Assembly (NCBI GenBank): GCA_003550325.1
Contig: QKWP01000843.1
Location: 1 to 64,000, forward strand
From: Gigaspora rosea
Taxonomy: Eukaryota; Glomeromycota; Glomeromycetes; Diversisporales; Gigasporaceae
DNA: 64,000 nt
Direction: 5' to 3'
Within the stretch, counting starts at the first letter, position 1; each line of letters starts with the position of its first letter. Under the pieces are notes generated by a model. That model worked only from the letters and a program-made list of their open reading frames with translations, made no database searches and was not told the DNA's origin. The translations under genes were made by a program, and so were the position numbers. Shown here piece after piece: positions 34,776 to 47,053 of the stretch.

Positions 34776-35571
34776 TATATAATTATATATAACTAACCAA
34801 TTAGAATATACTTTATATAGATTATATTTATTTTTTAAAATTTTTTTCTTTTATTTTTTGTATTTACTATAGCAGTCTTGTCATTTATAAATGCTAATAA
34901 TTACTATGATACTATGTTATTATAGATTAGTACTAGTATTCAAGTTTTGTTAATAAGTAATTAAGTTATAGTTGTGCTACTATATTTTATACTATAATTA
35001 GAAGTTGTATTAGTACTAGTAATTAGGTTATTGTTGGTAAGTAATTAGGTTGTAGCTAGTGCTACTATATTTTGTTTCTGTTCTGCTGCTAATTAAACTA
35101 ATATTGTTGATAGTCATCATTAGAGCTATTGAGTAGGTTGTAATTAAGCTATAGTTGGTGCTATTATATTTTGTTCTTTATAGATTATTGATTAAGTTGT
35201 ATTTTTTGCTATTAGAATATTGTTGTTGGTATAGACAATTAAATTATAATTAGATTATTGTTAGTGCTAGTGGTTAGGTCTTGTTAACTATATTGTTGAT
35301 ACTGGCTTTATAATCTTGTTAATTTTTTTTTAAATTCTAGATGATATTAGTTAACAGACTAAAAAAAAATATAGCTATTTTTATAGAAATAAGTTGTATA
35401 CTTGAATCCTTCTTTCTATAAAAATTTGTAAACTTTTTCTTAAAGCTAGCCTATATATTATAGAGACTACGAACCAATGCTATATATCATAAATTTGACC
35501 AATAATGCTAATACTTATTGTAATTATTATTGCTATTTTTCTTATCTCGATATATACTATATCCTATTATA
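34776..35571. other. AT-rich spacer
   Basis: Loose repetition of TTAGGTTATAGTTGGTGCTA words at 34980-35270. No coding sequence seen. Confidence 0.35.
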
Positions 35572-35758
35572 AATAAGTACCTCTTTTTTTAAAATTTTAA
35601 ATTTAAATGGCTTAATAATTAATTAAACAAATTTAATAAAACTTTTTTTATTTAAATTTTATAAATTTGTAAAATTAAAACAAAAAAATTTTTATTAAAT
35701 TTTATTAGTTAATTGTTAAGATATTTAAGTTTAAAATTTTAAAAAAGGATGCTTATTC
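35572..35758. mobile_element. Palindromic MITE-like element
   Basis: Ends AATAAGTACCTCTTTTTTT and AAAAAAGGATGCTTATT pair with a few mismatches and the inner arms continue the pairing. The inner motif GTTAAGATATTTAAG is shared with the element at 454-692. Confidence 0.55.
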
Positions 35759-36062
35759 ATGATACAGATATTGTAAAGAAACAGAATTCAAGTAAATTCA
35801 GAATTTTCTAGTTAAATTAGTTAGAGTTTAGGTAGTGTTGTTACTCAGACAATATTCAAACAGAGTTTAACATCAAAATTTTATTACAATAATCTACTTT
35901 AAAGTATTAAAATTGTTCAAAATTAATTTTTGTGCATATGTATACATTTTTAGAATAGATTTATTAAGTTAGATAAGAGTCAAACTGTCTGGCAAACAGT
36001 CTGCTAGATGCTTCAAAATGCTTAGACATCAAAAATATACAACACTAGATACAGGTGTATAT

Positions 36063-36235
36063 ATAATAATACCCTGTTTTACTATTTGTTATTTATACCT
36101 ACCTTTATTATAATTTTCTATAAGATCATACCATGATTGGAAATCTTCCATAAAAAGATTCCCAGTTACAAGTAATCTTGTGAAAATTATAATAAAGGTA
36201 GGCATAAACAATATAAGTCAGAGTATTATTTATAA
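36063..36235. mobile_element. Palindromic MITE-like element
   Basis: CCTACCTTTATTATAATTTTC (36098-36118) is exactly complementary to 36182-36202, and pairing extends imperfectly outwards through TTTATACC/GGCATAAA to about 36063 and 36235. Confidence 0.6.
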
Positions 36236-36352
36236 ATTTTCTGTAAGCTTAAAAATTATAGCAAATATAATGCAAATAACTCTTTGGGCCATCTGTATTC
36301 TATAATCATTAGGAATTTTTGCTATAATTTTTAAATTCCAGAAAATTAATAA
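36233..36352. repeat. Second hairpin beside the previous element
   Basis: AATTTTCTGTAAGCTTAAAA plus ATTATAGCAA pairs with TTGCTATAATTTTTAAATTC and CAGAAAATT. Confidence 0.5.
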
Positions 36353-36824
36353 TACTAAAATCAACCTGAAAAATGGGTTTTATATAAAATTCTGAATTCA
36401 TTTAAGATCCGCTTCTGCTTATAACATATATATCGATTCAATTTACAATACAAATTAGATTTGTTTATTTTATTTTGTTTATTTTTTTTTATTTTTTTTT
36501 AAAATAAAAACTTTGATTTTATTTTTTTTAAATTAATTAATATATATCATCCAATAAAATCATTGCACGTAACCTGCGAGATATTAGGGGTGCGAGATCT
36601 AGATTTACCCATAATTAAATATTATTTTGTAACTTTATCAAGATGAATTTAATATGTTTTTATTACTTTGGTTTAAAAAAAATGTAATAGTAATTATAAA
36701 ATAATTGTGATTATATTAAGAGTAAATCAATATAAATTTACTTTGCAAATAAAAAAATGTAATTATATCAAGTTTGTGACTATATCTATTATTTCTTTTG
36801 TTTTTGTTTTTTTTTTTTAAAAAG

Positions 36825-37298
36825 CTAATAATTGTTCTTTAATAACCATATCTTGTATTGTTTATCATGATTTTCAAATTCAAAACAATATTTAAAAAAT
36901 TGATTGTATCCAATTTTTTCAAAGCAAGATTGTTTAGTAGAACAATATAAACATTTCTTTTCAAAAAATTTTCTTACTTTTGATTTTAATTTATTGTTAA
37001 TTTCTTCAATATAATCATCAGGAATATATACGAACTCTATTAATTCATTTAATTTATCTAAAAATTATCATCAATATTGGGAAATTCATCATTCAATTTT
37101 TCATTGTCTAATTCTTCATTGCCCAATTCTTCACTGCCCAATTCTTCACCTAATTTTTCATCATTTAAATTTTCATCATCTATTTCATTTTCTGAATCTG
37201 AATGTTCAACAAAACAAAAAAAAGTTATCTAAATCTTTTAAAGATATTAAAATAATTTCATTTGCATCATTATCATTGGAACGTATATTATATTCCAT
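36825..37298 (-). pseudogene. Acidic Cys-containing protein gene, frame broken twice
   Basis: From the ATG at 37298 the minus strand reads MEYNIRSNDNDANEIILISL and DLDNFF. In a second frame it continues HSDSENEIDDENLNDEKLG with an ELGSEELGNEELDNEKL repeat, and in a third LDKLNELIEFVYIPDDYIEE, EKKCLYCSTKQSCFEKIGY, FFKYCFEFENHDKQYKIWLL and a TAG at 36825. The middle is strongly acidic with a four-unit GEELGS-type repeat (DNA near 37090-37150). CLYC-x4-SC resembles a small zinc-binding motif. Both frame changes fall at runs of T, so sequencing or assembly error is possible and the gene could be intact in the organism. The family is not recognised; a similar CxxC-plus-aromatic module precedes some fungal transposases, which is only a resemblance. 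Confidence 0.5.
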
Positions 37299-37599
37299 AT
37301 TTTTATCGGAATAAAGAATTCTGAATTGACATGTAGTTACCAGCTCAAAAAAAAAATAATAAAGCAGTAATATGCTCGCTGTGCAGATAGTATTTCCAGC
37401 TTTCTGATAAAATCGACTAAACAACCAGAATTAATAACCCACAAGTCAAATTAGTATAATTAAGGGCCTTCCGTTACTCTCCGGATCGATTATTTAATTA
37501 TTCAACCTGATCGAAATCCAGTCAGTTTAATGGAATATCATTCCCATTAGTAATATTGTTAACTTCAAATATGCACACGTCGATACTGCTAATAACGAT

Positions 37600-37923
37600 A
37601 ATATGTACGCCGATTACTAAAAAAATTGTTTACATGATTAATAAAAAAAAAAAAAAAATTATTTATAAAAATAAGACTATTAGAGTGTAAAATTTCAAAA
37701 TAAGATTGGCTGTCCCGAAGCATCCTTTTGTTATGGATCAAAGGTTTTACGTCGTCCGGTATTTGTCTCCAGGGATTAACTACCGTTCCCCATTTTTTGT
37801 ACGACCATAATAATACTTTATGTATTAATAAAAAGCATTTTAGCAATCTGTTTTTCTAGAATAGCGATTATATCAAAGAAATACTATACAGCATTTTAAA
37901 TCTTCGTCATATTCAGAAGGCAT
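37600..37923 (-). pseudogene. N-terminal helix-turn-helix relic of a Tc1/IS630-type transposase
   Basis: From an ATG at 37923 the minus strand reads MPSEYDEDLKCCIVFL, then YNRYSRKT in frame after a stop, IAKMLFINT in another frame, and finally YKKWGTVVNPWRQIPDDVKP and HNKRMLRD. The order and words (MP.EY..DLK...V, IA.ML, KWG.VVNPW..IP) match the N-terminal DNA-binding region of IS630/Tc1-type transposases. The catalytic part is not seen downstream. A dead DNA-transposon fragment; its source element is not the one at 59840-63073, whose N-terminus differs. Confidence 0.5.
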
Positions 37924-38340
37924 TTTAAAAGTTTACTTTGAAGTGGTAAAGTACTATAGATCTGTCAATAAATCACATGATACATATAAATACGTAATAC
38001 AAACGGATTTTACTTTTTTCTCAATTTTATTAAAAAATTTACTTTTAACTCGGATTAGTATTAACTATATTTCGATGAGGAAATTTGTAAGAAACTTCCA
38101 CTATCTAGAGTAAAAGGTTCAAAAAGCAAAGGAAATTTGCAAAGGAAATTTTGGAAATATAGTGATCTGCGACCGTTCACACCTTTTTGAGAAAACAACT
38201 ATAAATAAAAAAAAAATACCCACCTATTGTTGTGATTTTCCTAGTCTAACCCTAAAAAGATAGACCCCAAAAATTTTCATAAAATTAGACCAAATTTTCA
38301 GAATCAGTGATTTTCAGCTTCATTCATCTATCAAAGAAAA

Positions 38341-38784
38341 ATGTCATTGTCTAAAATGTCTGGATCATCTTCTACCAAGAAAGGACCTAATTCATCTAAT
38401 GACAACGATCCCGGACATGGGTATCCATTTAACATTTACGAAGTTCAAAAAGAAGACTGTACACTCCTTGTTCGTTGCAATGGATATGCTGAAGACATCA
38501 TGCTTGTAGATATTAAAAAATTTGCCGAAGAATTAAATGCTAGACCAAGGGACGTGACCGGTGTTTACGTGACACCATTCGAAGTTCCAAAGGAAGTTAA
38601 AGATTTTGTAAAAAGCTATGAACGAACCATCATCCTTTCCAATCAAACAGACTTCATCGAAAAAATTAATGATCAAATTGAAATGTCTAAAAAAATTAAG
38701 CGCGAAATGCGCGAAAATGCGTTAAAACAACTCGAAGAAATGGGTTGTAAAGATCTTAATATCGTCAATTTGAAACACTTATAA
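38341..38784 (+). CDS. Hypothetical 147-residue protein
   Basis: The ATG at 38341 follows AAAGAAAA, and the frame is uninterrupted to TAA at 38782-38784; no intron is needed. The first 25 residues are Ser/Asn-rich and probably disordered (SGSSSTKKGPNSSNDNDPGH). Residues about 28-100 alternate hydrophobic and charged residues as in a small folded domain (YPFNIYEVQKEDCTLLVRCN, VTGVYVTPFEVPKEVKDFVK). The last 45 are a charged helix rich in Lys/Glu (EKINDQIEMSKKIKREMREN) ending GCKDLNIVNLKHL. No signal peptide or membrane segment. The family is not recognised. The 3' end of the CDS is the first unit of a tandem repeat that continues beyond the stop. Confidence 0.75.
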   Translation: MSLSKMSGSSSTKKGPNSSNDNDPGHGYPFNIYEVQKEDCTLLVRCNGYAEDIMLVDIKKFAEELNARPRDVTGVYVTPFEVPKEVKDFVKSYERTIILSNQTDFIEKINDQIEMSKKIKREMRENALKQLEEMGCKDLNIVNLKHL

Positions 38785-38920
38785 GTCATGAATGGGTTGT
38801 AAAGATTTTAACATTGTCAATGTAAAATATTTATAAGTCATGAATGGGTTGTAAAGATCTTAACATTATTATAACTTTTTTTAAGTCATGAATGGGTTGT
38901 AAAGATCTAACATCAATATA
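38739..38920. repeat. 52-bp tandem repeat that starts inside the CDS and passes its stop
   Basis: Unit 1 (38739-38790) holds the last codons and stop of the upstream gene. Units 2 (38791-38842), 3 (38843-38890, 48 bp) and 4 (38891-about 38920) repeat AATGGGTTGTAAAGAT and TTATAAGTCATG with increasing divergence. Confidence 0.9.
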
Positions 38921-41900
38921 AATTTTTATGATCTTATAAATATTTTTTTCTCTGTAAAAAAGAAATATTTTTTACGCATAAGAAATAAAACTTCAAATTT
39001 CATCCTTTGAAACATTGATTATTACCAAATAAAATGCATTTATTTTGAATACAATATTATTGTACTAAGCTTAATTTCCACGCGAGTAATTTTTTTGTTT
39101 TGGGTTACACGTAAAAGCAAAGTACGATCATTAATCATGATACATAGTTACCAATCATCGATCTGAATCTTTAAACATTAATTTTGCGATACACATTATT
39201 ATGAATTTTCTGATTAAACGTGTTATTAATAACTATAGTTAGAGAAATCAGCCTCAGAATTTTAAAATGGTTTCTTGCCTTATCAGGGTTAGTACTGCCG
39301 ATCCATCAAGAATACACCAAACCAAATTTGCCAATAACGATTAGGGGGGGTCCTTTGGGATCGAGTCTTATAACCGATCCTTAAGTCACATGACGGTTCT
39401 ATAGGATTTCTATCCAGGATCGATTTTTGGACCAGGTCCCTTTATAAATCCAAGATCTTTCATTAGAAATCATTGTTTAATAATAAGGTATTCATTTGAT
39501 TGGATTTTGTCTTTATTTTTTTTTTTTTTAACAATTGCGGTTAGGACCCAATCCTTGAATCGATAAACTACTATAAACTTGTAGAATTACTTTAAAAGAA
39601 TTTTCATCGAATTTAATCAAATTTCATATTTGTGTCTTTCAAATCAACAGTTGATTTTGGTGAGTTATTCCCAGACGTTTGAGAATGTGCAACATATCTA
39701 TATAATTAAACAAGACAATATGTAACGATAACACTTTTACATAATCTATTATAGAATCTTTTGTATTCTTAATACATTATCGAGATCTTTAACAGTAATA
39801 TATCTGGATTTACGAGTCTCGAATATAATCTATCGCGCTTATAGCGATGCTACTACTGTATAATATGATGGGAGAAATTTATTATAGTGTAGATAATAGC
39901 TGCGGCTACACCATTTATGTTTGAGTAAAATTCGATTATTAATGATAGTTCGAATTAAGAAAAGGGGTAATCGGTTTATTTATTATGAAAATATTTTCAT
40001 TGTGAGTCATTTTATGATACGTAAAAATACTGGACAAGGGAAGATTTCAATTATTATTAATATTAACATACGAGCGAGTCATAGGACTTTTTCCATCATC
40101 ACAGAATAACGATTTTACACATAAATTTTAAAGACATCATCATTTTATTAAAAATATAACCAAAATTTGTGAATTACATAAAATATACATAGTAAACGGT
40201 GTAAATTATGGATGGAGTTGAAATCTATTGAAATATTTAATTACTAAATTAGTAATGTGAATTCAGATAATACATTATTGAATTAACAATATAAATTATT
40301 TAGATTTTGTTTTAAACATATGCATTTTATTTTTATCAAGTAATTTTACATCTTATATTGTTAAAATACAGGAACCAATAATATTTATTAAAATTAAGTT
40401 TACAGCCACGAATAATTCCTAAAGGTACTGAGAGCACAAATAAGATTTGTTGAAATTTGAAACATATACTATAATGGTGAAAAATATTTGGGCCAATAAA
40501 GAATTTATATGCATATATATATATATATAATATATATATATATATGATATTATAAAGAGTATTGTTGCTGTAAATATAGACACTTTAATAATAATATCAT
40601 ATTATTATTGACTTAACGTTAATCAAAGACAACAGGCAATTGATTAAAAATTTTTTTGGAATATTAACTTTAAAGATAAATCTACAATGAATCAAGAACC
40701 TATTAAAAACCTTTTTTTTTTTGATGAGAGAAATATTCGTGATGTGTAACAATTTATGTACATTATTGATCGATCACTGTTTTTTTGAAACAGGTACATA
40801 AAATTGTGTAATAGTTAATTTTTTCGTTGTTGTTTATCGTTATTAAAATTCGCGCACAAAAATTGAATGAATTCCATTATAACTATATAACGATATAATT
40901 TACTATTTTCCTTTATATAATTGACTCATTATACCAAATTTCATAATATCTATCATGAATTTTACTAATAAAATCATTTATTAAGAAAACAGGTTTTTAT
41001 TTAATTCATCATTATCTTGAGTATCTTTATAACGGTAATAAATTGTGCTACATGGTAAAACTTTATTAGAAGTTTATCATTATTATTGTTAGGAAAATCC
41101 TATTAAATGTGTTATACAAAGGGAAAAACAAAAAGTTTGAAGCTGAGCTACGTATTCAGCTGTTATTGTCACGTTCGACGTACGACGTACTACGTACCAC
41201 GTTTGTACGTTTGTACATTTGTACAGTACGTATCAAGTATAATGTACGTAAGATCGTTTTATGATTAATCAGAAAATTACTACGTCACAAGAATAAAAAT
41301 ATAAGTTTCACGTGAAACAATTTATTTTTATCAAAGCTGAGACATAATTCGGAGTAAATGTACCTAACCATTATTGGAATATCATTAGGTTACTTTACTA
41401 TGTATATTTGAATTCCTTTTTTTAAAAAAAGCTATTTGTCCGATTGCTTTTTAAAATATAAATCTTTGATGCATGAGAGTAAATGGAGAAGACAGGGTAT
41501 TATGTTTGAATTAAAAGATAATTTGTTTAATTTCAAATTATTCCATGAATTTCCAACAAATACAAAAATTTCATTCAGGCATTAAGGATTGTAACCGGAT
41601 AAAGTGTAAAAAAAGAAAAAAAAAACGTGGAAGATTCAAATAATATGCATAGTGCACGGTACACGCGACTTTTTTCTAACAAAATATTATATTATTTTTT
41701 TTTTTAAAAAAAAAAGAAACCTTTGATATCATAACAAAAACGCGTTCATTCAAGTTCACAACGTAAATACGGTAAGAGAATTCAAGATGAAACAAGGAGA
41801 AAGCTTATCTTATATTTTCCACTATATAAATTTTAAAAACATTTGTTGTCGCTTAAAGATCATTATTTAGCCAATTCTAAATTTAGGAGATTTTGACCGC

Positions 41901-42628
41901 AAAAAAATTGTGGATAAAGACCGAAAAAATATACTAATTATAGTTCAACCTGTCAATGAGTGTGCATTTCTATTGCTTAAAAATTATTGTCTCATCATTC
42001 CGGACTTAGTTGAATGGTTAAAAATGGAATATTAACTTATTTAAGCCTGTTTCATGTTTTTCTTTTGAAAATATTTTATTATTTTAAAACCACTACTTAT
42101 ACAGTAATATTAATAATATTTGCTTTTCAATAGAATAGAACTATGCAATTAACATATATATTTGCTCAATCTATGTATTCCCTTATTTGGAATACTAGGC
42201 TTATATATTTCCTTTATTGCAATTAATCTCGGCGAGAATGCAAATCTGTATACCATAAACTACAAAACGCAGCAATTAAACATTAAAGCAACTACATTGT
42301 TTCCAAATAATGGAATTATTGTTTTTAAACGAAACGTTTTGATGAAAGTCGTGTGACAACATTAAAACTATAGTAGGTCATGAGGGTTGAAGAAAGGTTA
42401 AATAAAAGTGTTTGTTGTAACTTATAAATATCGTTCTGAAATGTTTTTAATGCTTTTGTAACAATTCTTTTTCAAAAAAAAAAAAAAAAAAAACCCCCCT
42501 CCTTTTCATAAATAATTTTTTATAATTTCTTCACTCATTGATCATTTTGTTAATATTTTCACAAAGTATTTATTTATTTGAACATTTTGTATAAATATTG
42601 TACATTTATTTATTGACTAAAAAAAAAA
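38921..42628. other. Gene-free spacer
   Basis: AT-rich, largely single-copy looking sequence with a TA microsatellite near 40510-40545, GTAC-rich patch at 41176-41246 and an A-run at 42475-42493. Short frames (for example 39921-40109 and the ATG-less 42162-42356) lack convincing protein character. Confidence 0.45.
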
Positions 42629-43509
42629 ATGCAAGGGCATCAATATACAAGCTGGCCTTACCTTCACAAATGTAATTGTTGTTTTCCAGGTCACCATCCT
42701 TCCGAACACGTTTGTCCTACTACTAGCCTACCGAACTCTCCTATATTATCGATGCCCGAACCTACTTATATTTCTGACTCATCATCATGTCCATCATATC
42801 CACAAAATTATTCTTCAAATTCCCAAAAATATTCACAAAATTATCCTTCAAATTCACAAAAATATCCACAAAATTATCCTTCAAATTCACAAAATACTTC
42901 TCGAAATAATCAAAATGCAATGTCTTATCATCAATACAGACATAATAGTGATGCCTCAAATTCAAATTTGAGTCAGAATATTGATACTCTTAATTATCAA
43001 CATCAATGTCCTTCAAATAATAATCGATTATCTGATCCAATTTTAAATCGATTATCAAATTTATTTTTATTAAATACATTAAGTACATTTTTATCTCGAG
43101 CAGGATCTCGGATTCGTAGTCATAATCTTTCATTTACTTCATCATCTCACACGAATCTCGAAGAATTTACTGTAGTAATTCCAGTACTTGATAATAAAAC
43201 TAAGAGAAAAAGTTTAAATGATTCTCCAATGAAAAATCCTCCTTTTTGGAAAAGACTATTCTGGATGATATTAACTGTTCTAAATGTTTATTCATTTATT
43301 GGAAGTACTATTTTAATGACTATTTTATCTATAAATGGGAATGTTACAAAGGTTAGTCTAAATTTTTAAGTTCTAAAAAAAGTGTTTTCTATGATAATCT
43401 GATAATCTTTATCGCTAAATTTTCTTAATCAACTTATTATTATTTTTATTACTTTTATTATTATTATTTTATTATTATTATTATCATTACTTATTATTAT
43501 TATCATTAC

Positions 43510-43542
<33 letters not shown>

Positions 43543-44129
43543 GTCATTTTCAGAGACACACTATATAATTATAGCCATAGGTACTTTAGAATTTGCTCCA
43601 CGTTTAATGAATATTTATCAAATTCATCTTTACACCAATGGGAAAATTGGATATTTTGAAGCTTTGGCTATTATGTTTGGTACAACAAAATTTTTATTTT
43701 TATTATCAAAAAAAAAAAAAATTTTTCTTTCAATATTTGGATGTTATGAATTATTTTTATTTTTTTTTTTATTGTATAAATTATTCACTCATATTAAAAT
43801 TTTATTAAATTATTCATATATATCCAGGCAAAAAGGAACTTTACTTACTTTACGGTAAACATCATATAACTTACAAACAAGTCTCTAATGTAAGTTATAC
43901 TTCAGATGCGCTCACATTTATTTATTGGGCATTCCTAAGTTTTATGATTGTTTCAGAAATACGAAAAAATTTAGGAAATACTATAGTTTATATTTTATTA
44001 CATAATAGACTAGATTTTTTAATGTTTACATTATTAAGTGTTATAACATTAATTATTCTAAAGATTTTATGGGGCCTTATTAAACGAGCTGTTTATTTTG
44101 CTGATAGACATGCTGATTATTTGCCATGA
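42629..44129 (+). CDS. Predicted multi-pass membrane protein, three exons
   Basis: Exon 1 (42629-43351) starts at ATG after TAAAAAAAAAA. It encodes a Cys/His-rich start (HKCNCCFPGHHPSEHVC), a Gln/Asn/Ser/Tyr-rich stretch with an 11-residue repeat (QNYPSNSQKYP, three times, about residues 58-92), and a membrane segment near residues 210-232 (FWMILTVLNVYSFIGSTILM). GTTAGT at 43352 and TTATAG ending at 43543 remove a 192-bp intron. Exon 2 (from 43544) gives HYIIIAIGTLEFAPRL and GYFEALAIMF. A second intron ending at CCAG (43827) restores a long frame, YGKHHITYKQVSNVSYTSDA to FADRHADYLP and TGA; its donor is ambiguous (GTTATG at 43743 gives 85 bp and about 407 residues; GTACAA near 43679 is an alternative). 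Four or five hydrophobic segments are visible, for example LTFIYWAFLSFMI and LMFTLLSVITLIILKILWGL. Family not recognised; no catalytic motif seen. Confidence 0.6.
42804..42902 (+). repeat. 33-bp in-frame tandem repeat
   Basis: Three units of AAATTATCCTTCAAATTCAC plus AAAAATATCCAC-type sequence, each coding 11 residues (QNYPSNSQKYP), inside exon 1 of the membrane-protein gene. Confidence 0.8.
43435..43543 (+). repeat. TTA trinucleotide microsatellite filling an intron
   Basis: Runs of TTATTATTATTA with a few TTATCATTAC interruptions, ending directly at the predicted acceptor. The polypyrimidine tract and acceptor are thus made of microsatellite sequence. Confidence 0.8.
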
Positions 44130-46991
44130 TAGGTGGAAATAGTGAGTGAGCGGAACAGTAGCGGAACGTATTAGATTTGAAATGAATGTCCCCAATGTCT
44201 TAAATTGTCGTCCACATACGTTTAAGAAAAATATGTACAGCTTTGAAAAAAAAAAAAAATTTAAATATAGATTGTGCATCTATGAAATACTATGCAATAT
44301 CTATTGAAACATTGTATTACAGTTTTCATTCATCTTTCGATGCGTACTGTACATGCATCATACTTGATACCGATTCTCGTACGTACTGTATGTAACCCTA
44401 ATTTTAGGCATTATAAAAAAAACACGTGTCACGTGACCTCGACAGTTCAGTTCGGATCGTTTATTCCCCGAGTTCAAAAATGAGAGCGTTCGTCTTTATA
44501 TTATTCTAACTTTTGTACAATCGATAAATAGACATTAGTTGAGAGGAATTTTTTGATAGATCTTATAATTAAAAAAAGTATATTAAAAAAGAGTCTGTCG
44601 TTACATAATCTTCAAGTTATACTTACCGTCCAAAGTATCACTAAATCCTAAATAAAAAATTATTTGGAACTTTTTGTTCTTAAAGTTTCAAATCCCAAAT
44701 AGAGATTACAAAATGAGCAATTTTAATTGGTTACTAATTTATTGAACCAGTCAGAATTGTGTATTTTGTTTGTGTAACTTATTAAATCTGTAAAAATTCT
44801 GAGACTTTTAAGTTTGGGAGTGGGTAGAATCTATTTAAGTTTATTAAAATAAGAACTTAGATATTTGAATTTGAGCGGCTCGACAAATATACTAAAAGTT
44901 ATACTCTAGAAAAAATTTTATCTAACAAAAATCAAATTTTAGATCGAAAGAGTTTGTCACAAACACTGTCATTAATATCGCGTAAATAAATTAAAATAAC
45001 TACAAACATGTTTCTGACTCAGATCTTCTAAAAGGTTTCTGTTTTCAAAGCTCAAGTTTCTGAATATAATTTCGGGTTTCAGAAAGCTGAAGCCGAAAAT
45101 ATATTTTAGAATTCTGGACTAATACAGTATCTCCAAAAATTAATCTGAATTAATCTGAGCAGTTTCACCTCATACACACATATAATGCTTAATAATTTTA
45201 CTTCTTAAATAAATTAAAATATTTCTGCTTCGATATAATAACTTGCAGCCATATTTATTTTTAACAATCGAAGCAGAGGAATTAACCATTAACATCCAAT
45301 TCGAATTACGCGGAAAATTAAATTACTGTATTAATTATCATTTGCTTTAATTAGGTAATCTAATTTTTAAATTTTTTTTTTTTAGTCAATTTGATATTAT
45401 TTATTCTTAAAGCACCATTGCAGCATTTAAAAACTATGTTAACATCTTTATACACGTAGTTTCGATTAAACCAATAGATAAATAGATAAAAATTAGGTTT
45501 TCAGGATCTTTTGAATTTTATCTTATCTTTAAAAGTGATATTTCGATATAAAACTTACTAATTTTTATGTTTAAGGGCATTCTGAAGTATATAGAATTTT
45601 GACTAATTTTTACAAATTAAAATTTTAATTTTTTTTTTCGTGGATTGATCGACCAATCAAATTTCGATAAAATTTTTAAGGAAAATAATTCACAAACAAT
45701 AGGCACCATAAATTGAAACCGCCTAAAAAATTTTTCTAACCGTTTAACCATGTTAATCATTTAATCTGGTTGGCATTATATAATTTTAGTCCCAAGACCA
45801 ACATAATTCGGCCCGAAATTATGGACCATGCGGTTAAACGGTTTTAATATATAGCACCCTAAATCCTAATTTCAATCCTTACAGATTAACCTTACTTTAC
45901 AAAAATCTATCAAAATCGAACTTGCTGAAAAATAAGCTATTTAACAGAGCCGATAACGTGCTATTAAATGTAAATTTTAGCAAAATTTACTATGATTTTA
46001 TTTTATAAATATATGTGCCAAAATTATTGTACTAATAAATTGCTAAAATTAGCAATATATTGGCAATATTTTAGTAATAATAAAGTCTAAAAAAATACCA
46101 ATCTTTAACCAATTTTTTTAGTGCTGATAATAAAAGAATTTTGTAATCAATTATTAAAATCGCTAATTTAGTTCTAATAATGCGTTTTATATTGCTTATA
46201 ATTTTGCTAATATTTGCAAAATTCAAAATTTTCAAATTTTTGCAAAGTAATACTAATTTTAATTAATGATTGTTAAGTCGAAGTTGATACGTAATAAAAA
46301 CTTTGTCGAAACATCATCGTTCAAAGTTTATTAGAATAAGTTCCAGTAGACATCATCAGATCGGGATTTATGCCACGTGCCCAGATCATTTCTTTAACAA
46401 CTAAAGTATTGCATATCTACGAAAGAAATAGAAAAGAATTAGACTATAGAAAAGAAATATTCATAGTGTAGATCAGAGATTAGTATATAAAGAGAAGGCA
46501 ATAAAAGATATTCGCATAAAAGCTTTAAGGCATAGTAGACTCAATCAAATCTATTTACGCCACTAGACGGTCTTAACGGCGTATCAAATAGAGAGGTCTT
46601 AGCATATTACCGTAGGTTAAATTAGCATAATGGCAAAAAATCTGCGATAAATTGTAATGTGTGATGATTTAGCATCACAATGCTGAATGCAAGTATGTAA
46701 ATCCTAAATTTTTAATTCAATATTACAAACGGAAAAACAAGTGTTCCAAATTTACTTTTATACACTAATGAAAATGTCATAAAGATGATTAACCGTTACA
46801 ATACCCATTTAATCACGATGCTAATCCTAAAACAAACATTTAATCTTGAGTTTATAGTATGAATGCCGAAACAGTATACCAGAAATTGGAAATCTATCTA
46901 AATTTGGAGCATATACTGTATAATATAATATATATATGTGCCGCCAATAAAGGAGTTAAAAACGGCAAACACTAAAATTGCGTTTTTGATA

Positions 46992-47053
<62 letters not shown>

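Noticed and set aside
42162-42356. Possible upstream exon or signal peptide for the membrane-protein gene
   Set aside because: The frame has no ATG and no splice donor was found that joins it to 42629.
46262-46640. Possible solo long terminal repeat
   Set aside because: There is a TATATAAAG box and an LTR-like texture, but no paired TG...CA ends, no target duplication and no second copy in the window.
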